From: Rhodocyclaceae bacterium
GTDB taxonomy: Bacteria > Pseudomonadota > Gammaproteobacteria > Burkholderiales > Rhodocyclaceae
Reading direction: 5' to 3'
Assembly (NCBI GenBank): GCA_016718525.1
Contig: JADKDD010000001.1
Coordinates: forward strand, 868,001 to 932,000
Length of the DNA: 64,000 nt
In this document: one piece after another, positions 16,684 to 26,099 of the stretch
Position numbering within the stretch: the stretch's first letter is position 1
Layout of the letters: the number at the start of each line of letters is the position of its first letter
Made by a program: the position numbers and the translations under genes
The notes under the pieces: generated by a model
Database searches by the model: none
What the model saw: only the letters and a program-made list of their open reading frames with translations
What the model was told of the DNA's origin: nothing

Positions 16684-16734
16684 CCATGCATGTTAACATC
16701 GCAACCGTCGCACCTTGTGCGCTTTAACTTAAAC

Positions 16735-18006
16735 ATGATCTACGAACTTCTCATCGGTCTTCGTTACACGCGCGCCCAACCCCGAAATTCCACCTCAGGG
16801 TCATCCAACCGCTTCGTTTCCTTCATTGCATTGATCTCTTTGCTCGGATTGGCGCTTGGCGTTGCCGCGTTGATCGTTGTGCTTTCGGTGATGAATGGAT
16901 TCCAAAAGGAATTGCGGACACGGATTTTGGGGGTGGTTTCTCACGTACAAATCAGTGCGCAGGACGGGGCACTTGCTGATTGGCAGGCGACATTAGATAT
17001 CGCCGTCAAAAATCCTCATGTTATTGCCGCCGCACCATTCGTGCAGGAGCAGGGAATGTTGAGTTTTGACGGCGAGGTGCGCGGAATGATCGTGCGTGGC
17101 GTTTTGCCGGAGATGGAAAATCGGGTGGCGGACTTTGCCGCCCACATGCGAATCGGGAAGCTTGATGCTTTAAAAGCTGGCGAGTTTGGGATGATATTGG
17201 GCAGTGAGTTGGCGCGCGCACTGCATGTAGTGGTTGGCGATAAGGTCACCCTGTTGGCGCCGCAAGGACTGGTAACTCCGGTCGCGGTGATGCCGCGGAT
17301 GAAGCAATTCAAGATCGTCGGCATATTCGAGGTCGGCATGTTTGAGTTTGATTCCGGTCTTGCATTGGTGCATCTTAGCGATGCGCAAACGTTGTATCGT
17401 ATGGGCGCTGATGTATCGGGGGTACGGCTGAAGGTTGATGATCTGTTTGCCGCGCCGCGTATTGGTCGCGAGATAATTCCGACCCTGCGCTTTGCGGCAC
17501 CAAACGCATGGATTTCGGATTGGACGCGAAGCCATGCGAATTTCTTCCGTGCGGTAGAGATCGAAAAGCGCATGATGTTCCTGATCCTTCTGCTGATTGT
17601 GGCCGTAGCTGCCTTTAACATCGTTTCAACGCTGGTCATGGCTGTGCAGGACAAACGCGCCGACATTGCAATTTTGCGCACATTGGGTGCCTCGCCGCGA
17701 AGCATCATGAGTATCTTTATCGTTCAAGGAATGCTGATCGGACTGGTAGGACTAGCCGCTGGTGTGATCGGTGGCGTGATCCTGGCGCTCAATGTCGACG
17801 TCGTTGTGCCGGCGCTTGAGCGGACGCTAGGACTGCAGTTCCTTGCCAAAGACGTCTATTACATCAGCGATTTGCCATCGGATCTGCAGTGGCGCGATGT
17901 CACAATCATCAGTGTGGTGTCTTTTGTACTGACCGTTGCAGCGACGCTTTATCCAAGTTGGCGTGCCGCCAAGACCCAGCCTGCGGAGGCCTTGCGCTAT
18001 GAGTGA
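16735..18006 (+). CDS. lolC: lipoprotein-releasing ABC transporter permease
   Basis: LolC/LolE-family inner-membrane subunit that extracts lipoproteins for transfer to LolA. A 423-residue protein with a first transmembrane helix after FVSFIALISLLGLALGVAAL, a large periplasmic MacB-like domain (about 50-270), then three helices (FLILLLIVAVAAFNIVSTLV; MLIGLVGLAAGVIGGVILAL; VTIISVVSFVLTVAATL) and the coupling DKRADIAILRTLGASP. I set the start at ATG 16735 because the ORF further upstream overlaps rpfE and lacks similarity. Only one permease gene is present here. It overlaps lolD by 8 bases. Confidence 0.93.
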   Translation: MIYELLIGLRYTRAQPRNSTSGSSNRFVSFIALISLLGLALGVAALIVVLSVMNGFQKELRTRILGVVSHVQISAQDGALADWQATLDIAVKNPHVIAAAPFVQEQGMLSFDGEVRGMIVRGVLPEMENRVADFAAHMRIGKLDALKAGEFGMILGSELARALHVVVGDKVTLLAPQGLVTPVAVMPRMKQFKIVGIFEVGMFEFDSGLALVHLSDAQTLYRMGADVSGVRLKVDDLFAAPRIGREIIPTLRFAAPNAWISDWTRSHANFFRAVEIEKRMMFLILLLIVAVAAFNIVSTLVMAVQDKRADIAILRTLGASPRSIMSIFIVQGMLIGLVGLAAGVIGGVILALNVDVVVPALERTLGLQFLAKDVYYISDLPSDLQWRDVTIISVVSFVLTVAATLYPSWRAAKTQPAEALRYE

Positions 18007-18739
18007 GCAGATCACCAATGTGCCGGACGAGGGACGAACCGTAGAGGTGCTTTCTGATTCGCACAAGACGGTAATCGAGTGCCGTGGTCTCTCCAAGGTC
18101 TTCCATCAGGGGGCAACAGCGGTTCCGGTTCTCAACGCAATTGACTTGCGAGTTGGTGCTGGTGACACGCTGTCAATTGTCGGCAGCAGCGGCTCTGGTA
18201 AAAGCACTTTGCTGCATTTACTAGGCGGGCTGGATAACGTGACCGGTGGCGAGGTTTTTTTGAACGGACACAATCTGGCGAAGATCAGCGAAAGTGAGCG
18301 CGGCGAATTACGTAACCATTCGCTGGGTTTCGTTTATCAGTTTCATCACTTGCTCGCCGAATTCACTGCATTGGAAAATGTAGCCATGCCGCTGCTCATC
18401 AGGCGCACGTCACGCGGCGTTGCGCAAGCAGTGGCTGCGGCGATTCTGGAAAAGGTTGGGCTTTCCCATCGCCTGTCACACCGCCCTGGGGAATTATCCG
18501 GCGGTGAGCGGCAACGGGTTGCCGTTGCCCGTGCGCTGGTGACGGAACCCGCCTGTCTATTGGCAGACGAACCTACCGGTAATCTGGACCGGGTCTCTGC
18601 AGACGCAGTCTTTGCGCTGATGACAGATTTGTGCCGGCAAAAAGGAACCGCGCTGATCGCAGTGACACACGACCATTCGCTCGCTGCAAGATTGGACCGG
18701 GTGCTACATCTGACTGATGGACGCTTGAATCTCGCCTAG
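17999..18739 (+). CDS. lolD: lipoprotein-releasing ABC transporter ATPase
   Basis: A 246-residue ABC ATPase with Walker A VGSSGSGKST, Q-loop region GFVYQFHHLLAEFTALENV (typical of LolD), signature LSGGERQRVAVARAL, Walker B CLLADEPTGNLD and the H-loop VTHDH. It powers LolC-mediated lipoprotein release. ATG 17999 overlaps the lolC stop by 8 bases, giving translational coupling. The N-terminus before the first beta strand is about 25 residues longer than in most homologues. It converges on the K+ channel gene with 5 bases between. Confidence 0.94.
   Translation: MSEQITNVPDEGRTVEVLSDSHKTVIECRGLSKVFHQGATAVPVLNAIDLRVGAGDTLSIVGSSGSGKSTLLHLLGGLDNVTGGEVFLNGHNLAKISESERGELRNHSLGFVYQFHHLLAEFTALENVAMPLLIRRTSRGVAQAVAAAILEKVGLSHRLSHRPGELSGGERQRVAVARALVTEPACLLADEPTGNLDRVSADAVFALMTDLCRQKGTALIAVTHDHSLAARLDRVLHLTDGRLNLA
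18150..18174 (+). repeat. dispersed repeat match, copy 4 (inside lolD)
   Basis: AGTTGGTGCTGG is exact, followed by TGAC and ACGCTGTC. It is read as RVGAGDTLS, which also fits the normal LolD sequence before the Walker A strand. This match may therefore be a source-like coincidence rather than an insertion. Confidence 0.35.
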
Positions 18740-18744
18740 ACAAT

Positions 18745-19794
18745 TCACGCGTCGGACTCAGCGATAAGTTTTTGTTTCAGCTCTTCGCGGCCTTGCACTG
18801 ACGCCATTGCAACCAGAATGTGCCCTGCGTGCAAGACAAAGTCGTCGTGCGGATTGAACACCCCATCCCCGCCGGTACGCACGGCCAACAGTATGTAATG
18901 ATCACTGCGCAGACCGTCCAGACTAGACAGCGCGCTAGGTGGAAAAGTCGATGGGACAACCAACTCTTCGACTCGCAGGTGTTTGTCTGAACGCAGCATT
19001 TCATCAAGAAATGAGACCACGTGAGGACGCAACATCGCTGAGGCAATGCGCATTCCGCCAGTGAAGTTTGGCGAAACGATGGCATCTGCACCGGCTTTTT
19101 TCATTTTCTCCACGTTACGCAGGTCGTTACATCGAGCAACTATGCGCGCAGTCGGATTAAGTTGCCGGGCGGTCAGTGAGATCATCAGATTGCGGCTGTC
19201 ATCGCCGGTGACGGCAAACACACCTCTTGCCATAGCAATATTTGCTCTGATCAACACATCGTCATCGGATGCATCACCATGAATGAACAATTGCCGGTGC
19301 TTATTCTCGGCATAGGCCTCGATTAGCGCCTGGTTTTCCTCAATGACTACATGGTGATGGTGAGTAACGTCAAGCTCATCAGCAACGTTTTGACCGACGC
19401 GTCCGAAACCACAAAGAATGTAGTGGCCTTCGAGCTTTCTCATTTGCTTTTCCATTCGTCGTCTCCGCAGTGCTTTATCAAAATCGCTCGCCAACATCAG
19501 CGCCGTGACGCTTGAAAAAAGATAAGTCACGATGCCGATACCGCTGAATGCCAGTGCCATCGTGAACAATTCGCGGTCCGGATGATGAAACAGTTCTATC
19601 CCGCTACCATAACCGATGGTTGCCACCATCAGAAAGGTCATGTACGCGGCGTCAATCCATGAAATTTGAGCATCACCGAGGTGCTTATAGCCGAAAGTTC
19701 CGATTGCGAGAACAATTACAAATGCAACCAGTGAAATGACGATCGAACGTCGCGCACGCTGAATGACGTCGTCGGTGTCGTCTGAATAACTCAA
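18745..19794 (-). CDS. potassium channel protein with RCK/TrkA-N domain
   Basis: A 349-residue two-helix channel. TM1 is about residues 18-36, the pore helix and filter are VATIGYGSG (T59-G65), TM2 is about 76-102, and a cytosolic RCK domain starts YILCGFGRVGQNVADEL (about 125) with a TrkA-C lobe after about 255. It would gate K+ flow by nucleotide or ion binding. The filter reads GYGSG rather than the common GYGD. No ATG fits the N-terminus, so the start is the TTG at 19794. It is convergent with lolD. Confidence 0.85.
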   Translation of the reverse strand: MSYSDDTDDVIQRARRSIVISLVAFVIVLAIGTFGYKHLGDAQISWIDAAYMTFLMVATIGYGSGIELFHHPDRELFTMALAFSGIGIVTYLFSSVTALMLASDFDKALRRRRMEKQMRKLEGHYILCGFGRVGQNVADELDVTHHHHVVIEENQALIEAYAENKHRQLFIHGDASDDDVLIRANIAMARGVFAVTGDDSRNLMISLTARQLNPTARIVARCNDLRNVEKMKKAGADAIVSPNFTGGMRIASAMLRPHVVSFLDEMLRSDKHLRVEELVVPSTFPPSALSSLDGLRSDHYILLAVRTGGDGVFNPHDDFVLHAGHILVAMASVQGREELKQKLIAESDA

Positions 19795-19854
19795 GTTAAG
19801 TTGTTCCCAAAGTAGGACCTAACATTTCCCTCAATGTCTGGAAAATATCTGCGA

Positions 19855-20583
19855 TCAAGCGCAATCTTCGCCAATGGTCAGAGAAATTTCACAGAGACCG
19901 GCAATGCCGCCAGTCAGTCTGTCGCCAGGCCTGACCGGACCGACACCCTCAGGGGTTCCGGTGAAGATCAGGTCACCAGGCTGAAGGTCGAAGTAGGTGG
20001 ACAAATGCTGAATGATTTCTGGTACCGACCAAATCATGTCGGCGATATCGCCTTCTTGTTTCAACTGATCGTTCACATTCAGCCAGATGCGGCCATTACC
20101 CGGATGCCCGCATTGACTGACCGGCATGAGGGGTGAGACAGGGGCAGACTGATCGAATGCCTTGCCGATCTCCCAAGGCTGCCCCTTTTTCTTAAGACCG
20201 GCCTGCAAGTCCCTGCGCGTCATATCGAGACCAACGCCATATCCCCAAACGTACTCCAGGGCGCTCCCTTGCGGGATTTCGCGGCCGCCGGTACCGATGG
20301 CAACGACTAGTTCGATCTCATGATGCAAATCCGTCGTGGCACTTGCGTACGGCAGGGGCGCCAAGGAGCTTATTTCAGATGACGGGTTTATCGGCCAGAC
20401 GGCATCGGCGGGTTTGCAGAAAAAAAACGGTGGCTCCCGATCAGGGTCGGATCCCATTTCACGGGCATGCGCAGCGTAGTTTCGACCAACACAGTAGATC
20501 CGATGAACCGGAAACGACACGCTGCTATTGTGAATCGCAACCTTAGCTGTAGCCGGAGGGGCAAAGGCAAAGGCAAATGTCAT
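19855..20583 (-). CDS. fumarylacetoacetate hydrolase family protein
   Basis: A 242-residue FAH-fold enzyme. The metal ligands of this family are visible as Glu89 and Glu91 in LHHEIELVVAIG and Asp120 in GYGVGLDMTRRDLQ; IYCVGRNYAAHAREMG near the N-terminus and PGDLIFTGTPEGVGPV near the C-terminus are also typical. Such proteins act as acylpyruvases, oxaloacetate decarboxylases or hydratases; the substrate cannot be told from sequence. The start ATG at 20583 is head-to-head with the comEC region. Confidence 0.85.
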   Translation of the reverse strand: MTFAFAFAPPATAKVAIHNSSVSFPVHRIYCVGRNYAAHAREMGSDPDREPPFFFCKPADAVWPINPSSEISSLAPLPYASATTDLHHEIELVVAIGTGGREIPQGSALEYVWGYGVGLDMTRRDLQAGLKKKGQPWEIGKAFDQSAPVSPLMPVSQCGHPGNGRIWLNVNDQLKQEGDIADMIWSVPEIIQHLSTYFDLQPGDLIFTGTPEGVGPVRPGDRLTGGIAGLCEISLTIGEDCA

Positions 20584-20674
20584 GGTCTCTCAATCAAAAA
20601 AGCCTGGAAAGGTCCATTTTGGCAGAAACAGCGGTGAGCACAATAGTTGCGTACGGCCATGTTCTAATCGAAGC

Positions 20675-23011
20675 ATGCGGACCTTTGTGATTTTTTTTGC
20701 GCTTGGTGTGTTTGTTCTCCAGCAACAGACCGAACTGCCGGAAATCTATTGCCTGTCACTTGGCGTAGCACTTGGTCTGATGCTCTTGGCTTGGCGCTGT
20801 ATCTCAACTTTGGGCTTGCTTGGTCGCTGTGCGGTCGTGGTCGCTGGAGTTGCGTTGGGCTTCTCTTGCACCGGTATCATGGCCCATTCACGTATGGCGG
20901 AGGCCCTACCGGGAAGCAATGAAGGTATTGATATCGCGCTGACCGGCACGGTTGCGAGCATGCCGCAGGCGATGGAGCGCGGGGTGCGCTTTGAGTTTGA
21001 TGTGGAGACGTCTTCAGTCGTCACTCCATCGCACATTTCCTTGGCATGGTATCGCAACGAGCATGGTGAATTGACAATGCCACGTGCCGGTGAGCGCTGG
21101 CAATTCACGGTGCGGTTGAAACGACCTCACGGCAATATCAACCCAAATGGAAGAGACTATGAGGCATGGTTGCTTGAGCGCGGAATTCGGGCATCGGGCA
21201 GCGTTCGCCAGTCCGAACCGCAGTCATCGATGCGTCTTGACGATTTTGTCTGGCGCCCAAGCTACCTGATAGAACGCTGGCGACAAAATATTCGCGATCG
21301 CTTTCTCGTCGAGTTGCAGGAGGCACCATACGCCGGAATTCTGGTGGCGCTGGCGATTGGTGACCAGCAAGCGATTTCTCCCGAGCTGTGGCAAATATTT
21401 GCCCGCACCGGAATCACTCATCTGATGAGTATTTCCGGTTCTCATATCACCATGCTCGCCGCGCTTGCGTATCTGGTGACCGCCTTCCTGTGGCGTCGCT
21501 CAACCCGCTTGCCGCTTTTCGTTCCGGTGCAGCATGCGGCCGCAGTCGGGGGTCTGTTCGCTGCATTTTGTTATTGCCTGTTGGCTGGCTTTGCGGTACC
21601 GGCGCAACGCACCTTGTATATGCTGGCGGTTGTTGCTGTGGTCAGTGTCGTCAGACGCGAAATGGCCGCTAGTCGGGTGCTCGCGCTGGCGTTACTAGGG
21701 GTTCTCCTGATTGATCCGTGGGCCGTTTTGGCGCCGGGGTTTTGGCTATCGTTCGGTGCGGTAGGTTTGCTGCTTTTCGTCGGCACGGGTTTGCGCGGCA
21801 AAGACCATTGGCTCAAATCCTGGGGTAAAGCGCAATGGGCCGTGACCGTCGGAATGTTGCCGGCTTTGTTGGCCCTGTTTCAACAATTCTCTGTGGTCTC
21901 ACCGGTGGTGAATTTTATTGCCATTCCCGTGGTTGGCGCAGTCATCACTCCGCTTGCCGTGGCTGCATGCCTGCCGGGATTGGGAGTCTTACTGCCTGTT
22001 GCGCATTGGCTTACCAGTTTGCTGATGATTTTCATTGAGTTTATGGCCAATCTACCGCTGGCGATATGGCAACAGGCTGCGCCCCCAATGGTTTATCTGC
22101 TGATTGCCTTGGGCGGTGGGTTATGGTTGTTGTTACCGCGTGGCTTTCCGTCGCGCTGGCTGGGTTTAATCGCCTTTATTCCATTGCTGACCTATGCGCC
22201 AGCGCGGCCTGCTGCCAATACAGCCGATATTCGGGTGCTTGATGTAGGGCAGGGTTTGGCGGTACATATCCAAACGGCTAACCATGACCTGCTGTTTGAC
22301 GCCGGGCCAGCTTTCTCAGCGGACGCGGACAGCGGTACCCGCATCATCGTGCCTTACCTTCGCGCGCTGGGTGTCAGGGGTCTGGACATGTTGATTGTCA
22401 GTCATGCGGACCGTGATCATTCCGGTGGCGCAGAATCGGTTTTGGCTATGGTGCCGGTAACCCAAATAAAGTCCTCGCTACCATTCGAACATATTCTGTC
22501 TGCCCAACCCGTGCAACATAGCGATTGTATTGCCGGGGAAAGCTGGGATTGGGATGGCGTGCAGTTCCAAATGCTGCATCCGGATCAGGAGTTGATCAAT
22601 CACCGCGTCGAACACAGGACAAACGATCTGGCCTGCGTATTGCGGATATCCGCTGGCGGACGGACAGCACTGCTGACCTCCGACATTGAAGCGCCACAAG
22701 AGTTAGTGCTGGTCGCCGCTGTTCCGGACAAGATTGCCGCAGATGTTTTGGTCGTTCCGCACCATGGCAGCCGTACTTCATCGACCCCGGAATTCATTGC
22801 AGCGGTCGGGGCTCGCGACGCAATCTTTCCTGTTGGCTATCGCAATTCGTTCGGTCATCCAAAGGCTGATGTTGTCGCACGATACTTTTCCAGTGGAGCG
22901 ACACTACACAGAACGGATTTTGACGGTGCAATAAAAATTGCCTTGAGTGAAGGTAATGTACACATTGAACATGAGCGTGATGTCAGCCGACGATACTGGC
23001 ATGCCCGATAA
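20675..23011 (+). CDS. comEC: DNA internalization-related competence protein ComEC/Rec2
   Basis: An inner-membrane channel for uptake of transforming DNA. It has about 778 residues with an N-terminal OB-like domain, a Competence domain carrying TGITHLMSISGSHITMLA, many membrane helices to about residue 515, and a C-terminal metallo-beta-lactamase domain (ADIRVLDVGQGLAVHIQT, VSHADRDHSGGAESVL, VPHHGSRTSS). ATG 20675 is chosen because the family starts just before the first hydrophobic segment; the longer ORF from 20582 adds a non-homologous 31 residues. No other competence genes are in the window. It overlaps srkA by about 30 bases. Confidence 0.9.
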   Translation: MRTFVIFFALGVFVLQQQTELPEIYCLSLGVALGLMLLAWRCISTLGLLGRCAVVVAGVALGFSCTGIMAHSRMAEALPGSNEGIDIALTGTVASMPQAMERGVRFEFDVETSSVVTPSHISLAWYRNEHGELTMPRAGERWQFTVRLKRPHGNINPNGRDYEAWLLERGIRASGSVRQSEPQSSMRLDDFVWRPSYLIERWRQNIRDRFLVELQEAPYAGILVALAIGDQQAISPELWQIFARTGITHLMSISGSHITMLAALAYLVTAFLWRRSTRLPLFVPVQHAAAVGGLFAAFCYCLLAGFAVPAQRTLYMLAVVAVVSVVRREMAASRVLALALLGVLLIDPWAVLAPGFWLSFGAVGLLLFVGTGLRGKDHWLKSWGKAQWAVTVGMLPALLALFQQFSVVSPVVNFIAIPVVGAVITPLAVAACLPGLGVLLPVAHWLTSLLMIFIEFMANLPLAIWQQAAPPMVYLLIALGGGLWLLLPRGFPSRWLGLIAFIPLLTYAPARPAANTADIRVLDVGQGLAVHIQTANHDLLFDAGPAFSADADSGTRIIVPYLRALGVRGLDMLIVSHADRDHSGGAESVLAMVPVTQIKSSLPFEHILSAQPVQHSDCIAGESWDWDGVQFQMLHPDQELINHRVEHRTNDLACVLRISAGGRTALLTSDIEAPQELVLVAAVPDKIAADVLVVPHHGSRTSSTPEFIAAVGARDAIFPVGYRNSFGHPKADVVARYFSSGATLHRTDFDGAIKIALSEGNVHIEHERDVSRRYWHAR

Positions 23012-24053
23012 TTCACTGATGGATACCGGAACCAGCGATACGCCGTTTGCAGGACTCGACCCAGCCTTGTTGCTTGATGCGGTAGAGAGTCTGGGTCTTC
23101 GTCCTGATGGACGATTGATGGCGCTAAACAGTTATGAGAATCGTGTTTGGCAGATCGGTATCGATGACGAAGTGTCAGCCAATGCGCCGATTGTGGTCAA
23201 GGTCTATCGCCCGGGGCGTTGGTCTGACGAGCAGATATTGGAGGAGCACGAATTCGTTGCCGAGATGTTACGAGCCGAATTGCCGGTGGTCGGACCGATA
23301 CTTATTGGCGGAACAACGTTGCATCATTTCGCAGGCTTCCGGTTTTCCGTCTATCCCAAACAAGGTGGACGCGCTCCGGAGTTCGCCGAGGTCAATGTAC
23401 AGGAATGGATGGGACGATTATTGGCGCGTATGCACAATGTCGGCGCGTGCAGACGGTTTGAAGTGCGCGAAGCCTTGGACATTGATGCTTTCGGCTTCGA
23501 ACCGCGCAATTGGTTGCTGGAGCATGAAATCATTCCGAACGACCTTGAGTCGGTGTGGATGGACGTAGCAGATGCCGCACTGGATGAAGTGGAAGCATGC
23601 TTCCACCGTGCTGGAGTGATCACGACGCTGCGCTTGCATGGGGATTGTCACGCCGGCAATGTATTGTGGACACCTGAGCGCGCGGGTCCAAAGGGCGAGC
23701 GCCTCGGGGGGCCGCATTTTGTCGACTTTGATGATGCGCGAACCGGACCGGCAATTCAGGATCTCTGGATGCTATTGAGTGGCGAGCCGGACGAAATGGC
23801 GGCACAACTTGGTCATGTGCTCAGGGGCTATCAGTTGTTTCGTGAATTTGACCCAGCAGAACTGCAGGTGCTTGAAGCGTTCAGGACCTTGCGTTTACTG
23901 CACTATTCAGCATGGTTGGCGCGACGATGGAATGATCCGGCTTTTCCCGCAGCATTTCCGTGGTTTGATACACCCCGTTACTGGCAAGATCGAATTTTGG
24001 AGTTGCGCGAGCAGATTGCGCGCATGCAAGAGCCGTGTTTGGCGATTTCGTAA
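22980..24053 (+). CDS. srkA: SrkA/RdoA-type stress response Ser/Thr kinase
   Basis: A choline-kinase-like fold protein kinase of about 357 residues. It contains the nucleotide-binding NSYENRVWQIG near residue 45, catalytic HGDCHAGNVLW and metal-binding FVDFDDARTGPAIQDLWM, all characteristic of SrkA (YihE), a kinase that counters stress-induced cell death. The start overlaps the end of comEC; ATG 22971 three codons earlier is equally possible. A repeat copy lies immediately after the stop. Confidence 0.9.
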   Translation: MSADDTGMPDNSLMDTGTSDTPFAGLDPALLLDAVESLGLRPDGRLMALNSYENRVWQIGIDDEVSANAPIVVKVYRPGRWSDEQILEEHEFVAEMLRAELPVVGPILIGGTTLHHFAGFRFSVYPKQGGRAPEFAEVNVQEWMGRLLARMHNVGACRRFEVREALDIDAFGFEPRNWLLEHEIIPNDLESVWMDVADAALDEVEACFHRAGVITTLRLHGDCHAGNVLWTPERAGPKGERLGGPHFVDFDDARTGPAIQDLWMLLSGEPDEMAAQLGHVLRGYQLFREFDPAELQVLEAFRTLRLLHYSAWLARRWNDPAFPAAFPWFDTPRYWQDRILELREQIARMQEPCLAIS

Positions 24054-24066
24054 CGCCAGAATCCAT

Positions 24067-24091
24067 CAGTTGGTGCTGACAACACGCCGTT
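24067..24091 (+). repeat. dispersed 25-bp repeat, copy 5 (intergenic)
   Basis: CAGTTGGTGCTGAC, then AAC and ACGCCGTT, in the 44-base gap between srkA and the next hydrolase. It is preceded by ACGCCAGAATCC, a stretch that also occurs near 12750. Confidence 0.75.
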
Positions 24092-24097
24092 GTTTTT

Positions 24098-24979
24098 ATG
24101 AGGATGATGATGAGTGAGATGCGAGAAGGAAGTGTGCGCTGCCTGAGCCCTGCGGGTTTTCACAATATGGCTTATGTTGAATGGGGCGATGTAGCCAATC
24201 CACGAGTGCTGGTGTGCGTGCACGGGCTTACGCGCTGCGGGCGGGATTTTGACGATTTGGCGCGCGCCATGAGTGATCGCTATCGGGTTGTCTGTCCTGA
24301 CGTTGTTGGTCGCGGCAAGAGTGATTGGCTGCGCAATCCGCTGCTCTATGGCGTGCCGCAATACGCGGCCGACATAACCGTATTGTTGGCGCAAATCAAC
24401 GGCACTGCGCAGGTCGATAGTGTGCATTGGGTCGGCACATCGATGGGCGGCTTGATTGGCATGGCAGTTGCCGCGCAGCCTGATACACCCGTATCGCGGC
24501 TGGTGCTGAACGATGTCGGGCCGGTAGTCACGGCGGTATCGATCGCGCGGATCGCTGAGTATCTGGGTAAGGCGCCGGCATTGGATAGTATCGCTGCGGC
24601 GGTCAGTCTGGTGCGGGCTGTGTCGCCGGCATTTGGGCCGCACACCGACGACGAATGGTATCGGCTGACCGTGCCGTTAATTCGCGAAACTGCCGAGGGT
24701 AAGTTTGTCTTTCGCTACGATCCCAAAATTGCCGAACCATTCCGTCTGGCAATGCAGGAATCGGCGGGGCGAGATATGGAACTGTGGCCGTTGTACGATG
24801 CGATTACCTGCCCGACATTGCTGTTGCGTGGCGCGGAATCCGACTTGCTGACGCGCGAAACCGCACAACTGATGACGACGCGGGGGCCGCATGCAAAGCT
24901 AAGTGAAATCGCCGGTGTCGGGCATGCGCCAACATTGGTACATGCCGATCAAATCGCGATTGTTCGTGACTTTTTGTAA
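24098..24979 (+). CDS. alpha/beta hydrolase
   Basis: About 293 residues with the alpha/beta-hydrolase order: VLVCVHGLTRCGRDF (oxyanion region), nucleophile elbow VGTSMGGLIGMAV, an acidic residue in LLLRGAESDLLT, and the catalytic His in GVGHAPTLV. The Ser-His-Asp triad points to an esterase or a C-C hydrolase; the substrate is unknown. Several ATGs cluster at the start (24098, 24104, 24107, 24110); the first is given. It is followed by a 145-base gap before the FecR-domain gene. Confidence 0.8.
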   Translation: MRMMMSEMREGSVRCLSPAGFHNMAYVEWGDVANPRVLVCVHGLTRCGRDFDDLARAMSDRYRVVCPDVVGRGKSDWLRNPLLYGVPQYAADITVLLAQINGTAQVDSVHWVGTSMGGLIGMAVAAQPDTPVSRLVLNDVGPVVTAVSIARIAEYLGKAPALDSIAAAVSLVRAVSPAFGPHTDDEWYRLTVPLIRETAEGKFVFRYDPKIAEPFRLAMQESAGRDMELWPLYDAITCPTLLLRGAESDLLTRETAQLMTTRGPHAKLSEIAGVGHAPTLVHADQIAIVRDFL

Positions 24980-25124
24980 TTTTGATCGTTTTTTATACTA
25001 ACGGCTCAAGGATTTCCGCGCGTGTGTCGTTAATCAGGTAGTTGCGGCGAGGCGTTCGGCTGGATCCCTTTGATGTCAGTGATTGCGGCTGCCGTGTTTA
25101 TTTTGCTCTAATTTGAGGTGCGCT

Positions 25125-25850
25125 ATGCCTACCAAAAATTCACCTTTCAAGCTATCAATGCTTATGGTTCTGGCGTGGTTAGCTGCTGTGCCAGCGGTCA
25201 ACGCGGCGCAGGCTGGCAACATTACCAAGCTTAAAGGCGATGTGTACATCGGTCGGCCCGATGTCCCTGTGATAACAGCCAAGGGGGACGATCCGATCAA
25301 CGAAGGCGATCTAATTACCACCGCCAAAGGAGGGGAAGTGTTGATTCGCTTCAAGGACAATTCGATCATTACCCTGCGCCCTGATTCCAGTCTTTTAGTG
25401 ACTCGCTTTCAGCATGAAGAGAAGGCAAGCGACTCGTTCTTGACCAGCTTACTAAAAGGTGGGCTGCGCGCAGTAACTGGACTGCTTGGTAAAACCCGAC
25501 CGGAAAGCGTGAGCTTCACCACGCCGACTGCCACCGTCGGAATTCGCGGCACTGATTTTGAGATTGCGATTCTGCCTGAGGACACTGCCGATGCCCGCGC
25601 TGGAACCTACAACTATGTGCATGACGGCTCGACCAGTTTGGGGCTGGAAAAGGCTGAGACCGGACCGACATCGATCGTTGTCAAGCAGGAGGAAACCGGT
25701 TTGGCACTAGCCAATCCAAAGCCCGGCGAGCCGGCCTTGCAAATACTTAAACAGCGTCCGGCGTTCTTGCGCGGCGGTGGCTTCGACGCCCACATGATGC
25801 AATTGATGAATCAGCCGATACGGGCGATTCAAATCATGCCAAGGCGGTAA
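25125..25850 (+). CDS. exported FecR-domain protein
   Basis: A 241-residue protein with a signal peptide (residues about 8-29, ending VNAAQA) followed by a FecR domain: GDVYIGRP, GDDPINEGDLITTAKGGEVLI, FKDNSIITLRPDSSLLV and TATVGIRGTDFEIAIL. FecR domains here probably act as periplasmic sensory or ligand-binding modules; there is no FecI sigma factor, anti-sigma cytoplasmic domain or TonB receptor nearby, so a classic iron-dicitrate system is not supported. ATG 25125 is chosen because it directly precedes the signal peptide; the upstream 42 bases are non-homologous. Confidence 0.82.
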   Translation: MPTKNSPFKLSMLMVLAWLAAVPAVNAAQAGNITKLKGDVYIGRPDVPVITAKGDDPINEGDLITTAKGGEVLIRFKDNSIITLRPDSSLLVTRFQHEEKASDSFLTSLLKGGLRAVTGLLGKTRPESVSFTTPTATVGIRGTDFEIAILPEDTADARAGTYNYVHDGSTSLGLEKAETGPTSIVVKQEETGLALANPKPGEPALQILKQRPAFLRGGGFDAHMMQLMNQPIRAIQIMPRR

Positions 25851-25937
25851 TTTGGTGGAATTGCGCAACGCGAATTGAGGGCGCCGCAACGACGGCGTAT
25901 CACCATCACAAACTGGCTAGAAAGCACTTAAAAGCCA

Positions 25938-26060
25938 TCATTCCGGCGGCCTCGATACGCCTTTGATTCCCGCTTCGCCGGGGTGGCAGATGCCGGAATC
26001 CAGAAATGCATCCGAGTTGGGTGAATGCAACGGCGCTGGACCCCGGCTTTCGCCTGGGCG
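25938..26060. repeat. intergenic REP-like repeat cluster (CCGGAATCC / CCCCGGCTTTCGCC type)
   Basis: The 249-base gap between the FecR gene and the hydrolase at 26100 contains CATTCCGGCGG, CGCTTCGCCGGGGTGGCAG, ATGCCGGAATCCAG and a hairpin at 26041-26058 (CCCCGGC, TTTC, GCCTGGG with one mismatch). These are the hallmarks of the common proteobacterial intergenic repeat built from CCGGAATCC and GCTTTCGCCGGGG units. No other feature is seen in the gap. Confidence 0.6.
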
Positions 26061-26099
26061 ACGAATTATTCCGAGCTTAGCGAGTCATCGAGTAGACGT

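Noticed and set aside
17016..17708. 230-residue antisense ORF inside lolC
   Set aside because: It mirrors lolC codons and shows low-complexity residues with no family features.
18150..18174. Repeat insertion in lolD
   Set aside because: The repeat match encodes RVGAGDTLS, which already fits the normal LolD strand before Walker A, and the protein length there is not increased.
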